DNA from: Pseudomonas caspiana
Lineage (GTDB): Bacteria; Pseudomonadota; Gammaproteobacteria; Pseudomonadales; Pseudomonadaceae
NCBI RefSeq assembly: GCF_002158995.1
Contig: NZ_LOHF01000035.1
Location: 1-44,808 of the forward strand
Length of the DNA: 44,808 bases
Direction: 5' to 3'
Shown: positions 42,411 through 44,808 of the stretch, piece by piece
How the letters are laid out: every line of letters starts with the position of its first letter
Position numbering within the stretch: position 1 is the stretch's first letter
The notes under the pieces: model-generated
What the model was told of the DNA's origin: nothing
Seen by the model: the letters and a program-made list of their open reading frames with translations, nothing else
The model's database searches: none
Translations under genes and position numbers: made by a program

Positions 42411-42561
42411 AGCCTTGCGAGCAAGACTCACCGCGGAATGTCCGCCGGACTCGACCTCCGACTCTTCCTGACGGGATTGCCCGGAGTAGCGGTCACAGGT
42501 GGTGCGGCACGCCAGACGTGCAGCACCGAATGCGCAGTACCTAACGAAGACGGTAATAAGC

Positions 42562-43728
42562 ATGAATCTTCACGAGTATCAGGGTAAGCAGCTGTTCGCT
42601 GAGTACGGCCTGCCAGTATCCAAAGGCTACGCAGTAGACACCCCGGAAGCAGCAGCAGAAGCTTGCGACAAGATTGGCGGGACTGAATGGGTTGTCAAAG
42701 CCCAGGTTCACGCTGGTGGCCGCGGTAAAGCGGGCGGCGTAAAGCTGGTTCGCAGCAAAGAAGACGCTGCAGCGTTCGCCCAGCAATGGTTGGGCAAGCG
42801 TCTGGTAACTTACCAGACTGACGCCAATGGTCAGCCAGTGACCAAGATCCTGGTTGAGTCCTGCACCGACATCGCTAAAGAGCTGTATCTCGGCGCTGTA
42901 GTGGACCGCTCGAGCCGTCGCATCGTGTTCATGGCTTCCACCGAAGGTGGCGTGGACATCGAGAAGATCGCTCACGACACTCCTGAGAAAATCCTCAAGG
43001 CCACGATCGATCCACTGGTTGGCGCTCAGCCATTCCAGGGTCGCGATCTGGCATTCCAGCTGGGTCTGGAAGGCAAGCAGGTTTCCCAGTTCGCCAAGAT
43101 CTTCACCGGTCTGGCCAAGCTGTTCCAGGACCACGATCTGGCCCTGCTGGAAGTGAACCCGCTGGTAATCAAGGCTGACGGCGATCTGCATTGCCTCGAC
43201 GCCAAGATCAACATCGATGCCAACGCCATGTACCGTCAGCCTAAGCTGAAGGCTTTCCACGATCCGTCGCAAGACGATCCGCGCGAAGCTCACGCTGCCA
43301 AGTTCGAACTGAACTACGTGGCGCTGGAAGGTAACATCGGCTGCATGGTCAACGGTGCTGGCCTGGCCATGGGTACCATGGACATCGTCAACCTGCATGG
43401 CGGCAAGCCAGCCAACTTCCTCGACGTAGGTGGTGGTGCAACCAAGGAACGCGTTACCGAAGCGTTCAAGATCATTCTGTCCGACACCAACGTCGCAGCA
43501 GTACTGGTCAACATCTTCGGCGGCATCGTTCGTTGCGACATGATTGCCGAAGGCATCATCGGTGCAGTGAAAGAAGTCGGCGTGAAAATCCCGGTTGTTG
43601 TTCGCCTTGAAGGTAACAACGCTGAACTGGGCGCTAAAGTACTGGCAGAAAGCGGTTTGAACATCATCGCTGCTACCAGCCTGACCGACGCTGCTCAACA
43701 AGTTGTCAAAGCTGCGGAGGGCAAGTAA
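42562..43728 (+). CDS. sucC: Succinyl-CoA synthetase beta subunit
   Basis: SucC (388 residues) with SucD makes succinate and CoA from succinyl-CoA with formation of a nucleoside triphosphate. The N-terminal ATP-grasp domain shows MNLHEYQGKQLF, VHAGGRGKAGGVKLV and LEVNPLVIKADGDL; the C-terminal domain shows FLDVGGGATKERV and NIFGGIVRCD. ATG 42562 opens the conserved MNLHEYQ. Its stop overlaps the start of sucD by one base (TAATG), so the subunits are coupled. Confidence 0.98.
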   Translation: MNLHEYQGKQLFAEYGLPVSKGYAVDTPEAAAEACDKIGGTEWVVKAQVHAGGRGKAGGVKLVRSKEDAAAFAQQWLGKRLVTYQTDANGQPVTKILVESCTDIAKELYLGAVVDRSSRRIVFMASTEGGVDIEKIAHDTPEKILKATIDPLVGAQPFQGRDLAFQLGLEGKQVSQFAKIFTGLAKLFQDHDLALLEVNPLVIKADGDLHCLDAKINIDANAMYRQPKLKAFHDPSQDDPREAHAAKFELNYVALEGNIGCMVNGAGLAMGTMDIVNLHGGKPANFLDVGGGATKERVTEAFKIILSDTNVAAVLVNIFGGIVRCDMIAEGIIGAVKEVGVKIPVVVRLEGNNAELGAKVLAESGLNIIAATSLTDAAQQVVKAAEGK

Positions 43729-44612
43729 TGAGCGTCCTGATCAATAAAGACACCAAAGTAATCTGCCAGGGCTTCACCGGTTCGCAGGGTACTTTCCACT
43801 CCGAACAAGCCATTGCCTACGGCACCAAAATGGTCGGCGGCGTGACTCCGGGCAAAGGTGGCACCACTCACCTGAACCTGCCAGTGTTCAACACTGTGCA
43901 AGAAGCTGTAGATAAAACCGGCGCAACTGCTTCGGTCATCTACGTTCCGGCACCGTTCTGCAAGGACTCCATCCTTGAAGCAGCGTTCGGCGGCATCAAG
44001 CTGATCGTCTGCATCACCGAAGGCATCCCGACCATCGACATGCTGGAAGCCAAGGTCAAGTGCGACGAGCTGGGTGTGGTCCTGATCGGTCCTAACTGCC
44101 CAGGCGTTATCACTCCGGGCGAGTGCAAGATCGGCATCATGCCAGGTCACATTCACTTGCCAGGTAAAGTAGGCATCGTGTCGCGTTCCGGCACCCTGAC
44201 TTACGAAGCTGTCAAGCAGACTACTGACGCCGGTTTCGGTCAGTCGACTTGCGTTGGTATCGGTGGTGACCCGATCCCTGGCTCCAACTTCATCGACATC
44301 CTGAAGCTGTTCCAGGAAGACCCGAAGACCGAAGCGATCGTCATGATCGGTGAGATCGGCGGTTCGGCTGAAGAAGAAGCGGCTGCCTACATCAAGGCAA
44401 ACGTAACCAAGCCGGTTGTTTCCTACATCGCTGGTGTGACTGCTCCTCCGGGCAAGCGCATGGGCCATGCTGGCGCAATCATCTCTGGCGGCAAAGGCAC
44501 TGCAGACGAGAAATTCGCTGCGCTGCAAGACGCAGGCGTTAAAACCGTGCGTTCGCTGGCAGACATCGGCAAGGCTTTGGCTGAGCTGACAGGTTGGGAA
44601 GTCAAAAAATAA
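43728..44612 (+). CDS. sucD: Succinyl-CoA synthetase alpha subunit
   Basis: SucD (294 residues) binds CoA and carries the phosphohistidine. It has the CoA-binding GFTGSQGTFHSEQAI from residue 15, GPNCPGVITPGECKIG near 121-136, and the active His247 in GKRMGHAGAIISGG, one place from E. coli His246. It overlaps sucC by one base and ends the sdh-suc run with a hairpin at 44641-44668. Confidence 0.98.
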   Translation: MSVLINKDTKVICQGFTGSQGTFHSEQAIAYGTKMVGGVTPGKGGTTHLNLPVFNTVQEAVDKTGATASVIYVPAPFCKDSILEAAFGGIKLIVCITEGIPTIDMLEAKVKCDELGVVLIGPNCPGVITPGECKIGIMPGHIHLPGKVGIVSRSGTLTYEAVKQTTDAGFGQSTCVGIGGDPIPGSNFIDILKLFQEDPKTEAIVMIGEIGGSAEEEAAAYIKANVTKPVVSYIAGVTAPPGKRMGHAGAIISGGKGTADEKFAALQDAGVKTVRSLADIGKALAELTGWEVKK

Positions 44613-44640
44613 GCGAATGCTTATTTGATTGACCGACTAC

Positions 44641-44668
44641 ACAAAGGCCACCTTCGGGTGGCCTTTGT
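44641..44668 (+). terminator. Terminator hairpin after sucD
   Basis: ACAAAGGCCACC (44641-44652), loop TTCG, GGTGGCCTTTGT (44657-44668). The UUCG loop makes it very stable; the T-run is short and inside the stem. Confidence 0.75.
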
Positions 44669-44699
44669 ACGTTGTGGAGGGGGCGAACATCATTCCGGG

Positions 44700-44808
44700 C
44701 GGTTGCGTACATATCCGTTGCTGCGTTATGGCTGATATTGGTTGCGCTTTTACAGCGCGTCACTTTTGATGGATCCGGAAGCCGGCCCAGACAAAAGTAA
44801 CCAAAACG
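44700..44808. repeat. Left part of a dispersed Pseudomonas repeat at the window edge
   Basis: GTTGCGTACATATCCGTTGC, then GGTTGCGCTTTTACAGCGCG, TCACTTTTG and AAAGTAACCAAAACG follow the order of a short non-coding repeat that I know from several fluorescens-group genomes. CACTTTTG (44761-44768) and CAAAAGTA (44793-44800) also make an inverted pair. The element runs out of the window. Confidence 0.55.

Noticed and set aside
40905..42563. 552-codon open frame antisense to lpdG
   Set aside because: Shadow of lpdG; no domain and no ribosome site tied to it.

Overview
The window is chromosomal DNA from a Pseudomonas, most likely of the fluorescens/syringae side of the genus. The support is the order of the core clusters (leuC-leuD-methyltransferase-leuB-asd, and gltA / sdhCDAB-sucAB-lpdG-sucCD), the GC-rich codon use, many short REP-like inverted repeats of the type common in that group, and the MocR, IclR and GGDEF-EAL genes. 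Species cannot be named from sequence reading alone.

Layout. 1-2.2 kb: tail of an unknown gene, a hotdog thioesterase, dusC, and the small heat-shock gene ibpA with a sigma-32 type promoter and a likely RNA thermometer. 2.2-5.5 kb: one accessory gene for a 945-residue protein of repeated Ig-like modules, bracketed by two terminators that share 16 identical bases. 5.5-7.6 kb (minus): PAS-PAS-GGDEF-EAL c-di-GMP protein. 7.7-14 kb: a LysR gene divergent from the leucine/aspartate block leuC, leuD, methyltransferase, leuB, asd. 14-19.5 kb: D-galactonate catabolism (dgoK, dgoA, dgoD, MFS transporter, IclR regulator). 19.5-21.8 kb: zinc alcohol dehydrogenase and a divergent AraC regulator, each bounded by a long REP-type hairpin. 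21.8-25.8 kb: etfD (minus) divergent from etfB-etfA, with a PsrA-type box between them. 25.9-28 kb: periplasmic binding protein, DUF4398-like lipoprotein and OmpA-like lipoprotein. 28-31.4 kb: MocR regulator, a lysine-rich lipoprotein, a YkgJ cysteine-cluster protein and a START-domain secreted protein. 31.5-44.6 kb: gltA (minus) divergent from the sdh-suc operon run, so a near complete set of TCA-cycle enzymes from citrate synthase, 2-oxoglutarate dehydrogenase, succinyl-CoA synthetase and succinate dehydrogenase. The right edge holds the start of a dispersed repeat.

How it fits together. Most of the window is housekeeping: leucine and aspartate-family amino acid synthesis, electron entry from flavoprotein dehydrogenases into the quinone pool, and the lower TCA cycle. 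The accessory parts are the giant Ig-repeat protein and the dgo cluster, which lies directly after asd. I found no defence system, prophage, CRISPR array, tRNA or rRNA gene. The most noteworthy points are the Ig-repeat gene and its flanking repeats, a perfect palindrome that fills the gltA promoter spacer, an in-frame repeat of GTG start codons in the DUF4398 gene, a PsrA box between the etf genes, and the terminator placed just before the dgo regulator.
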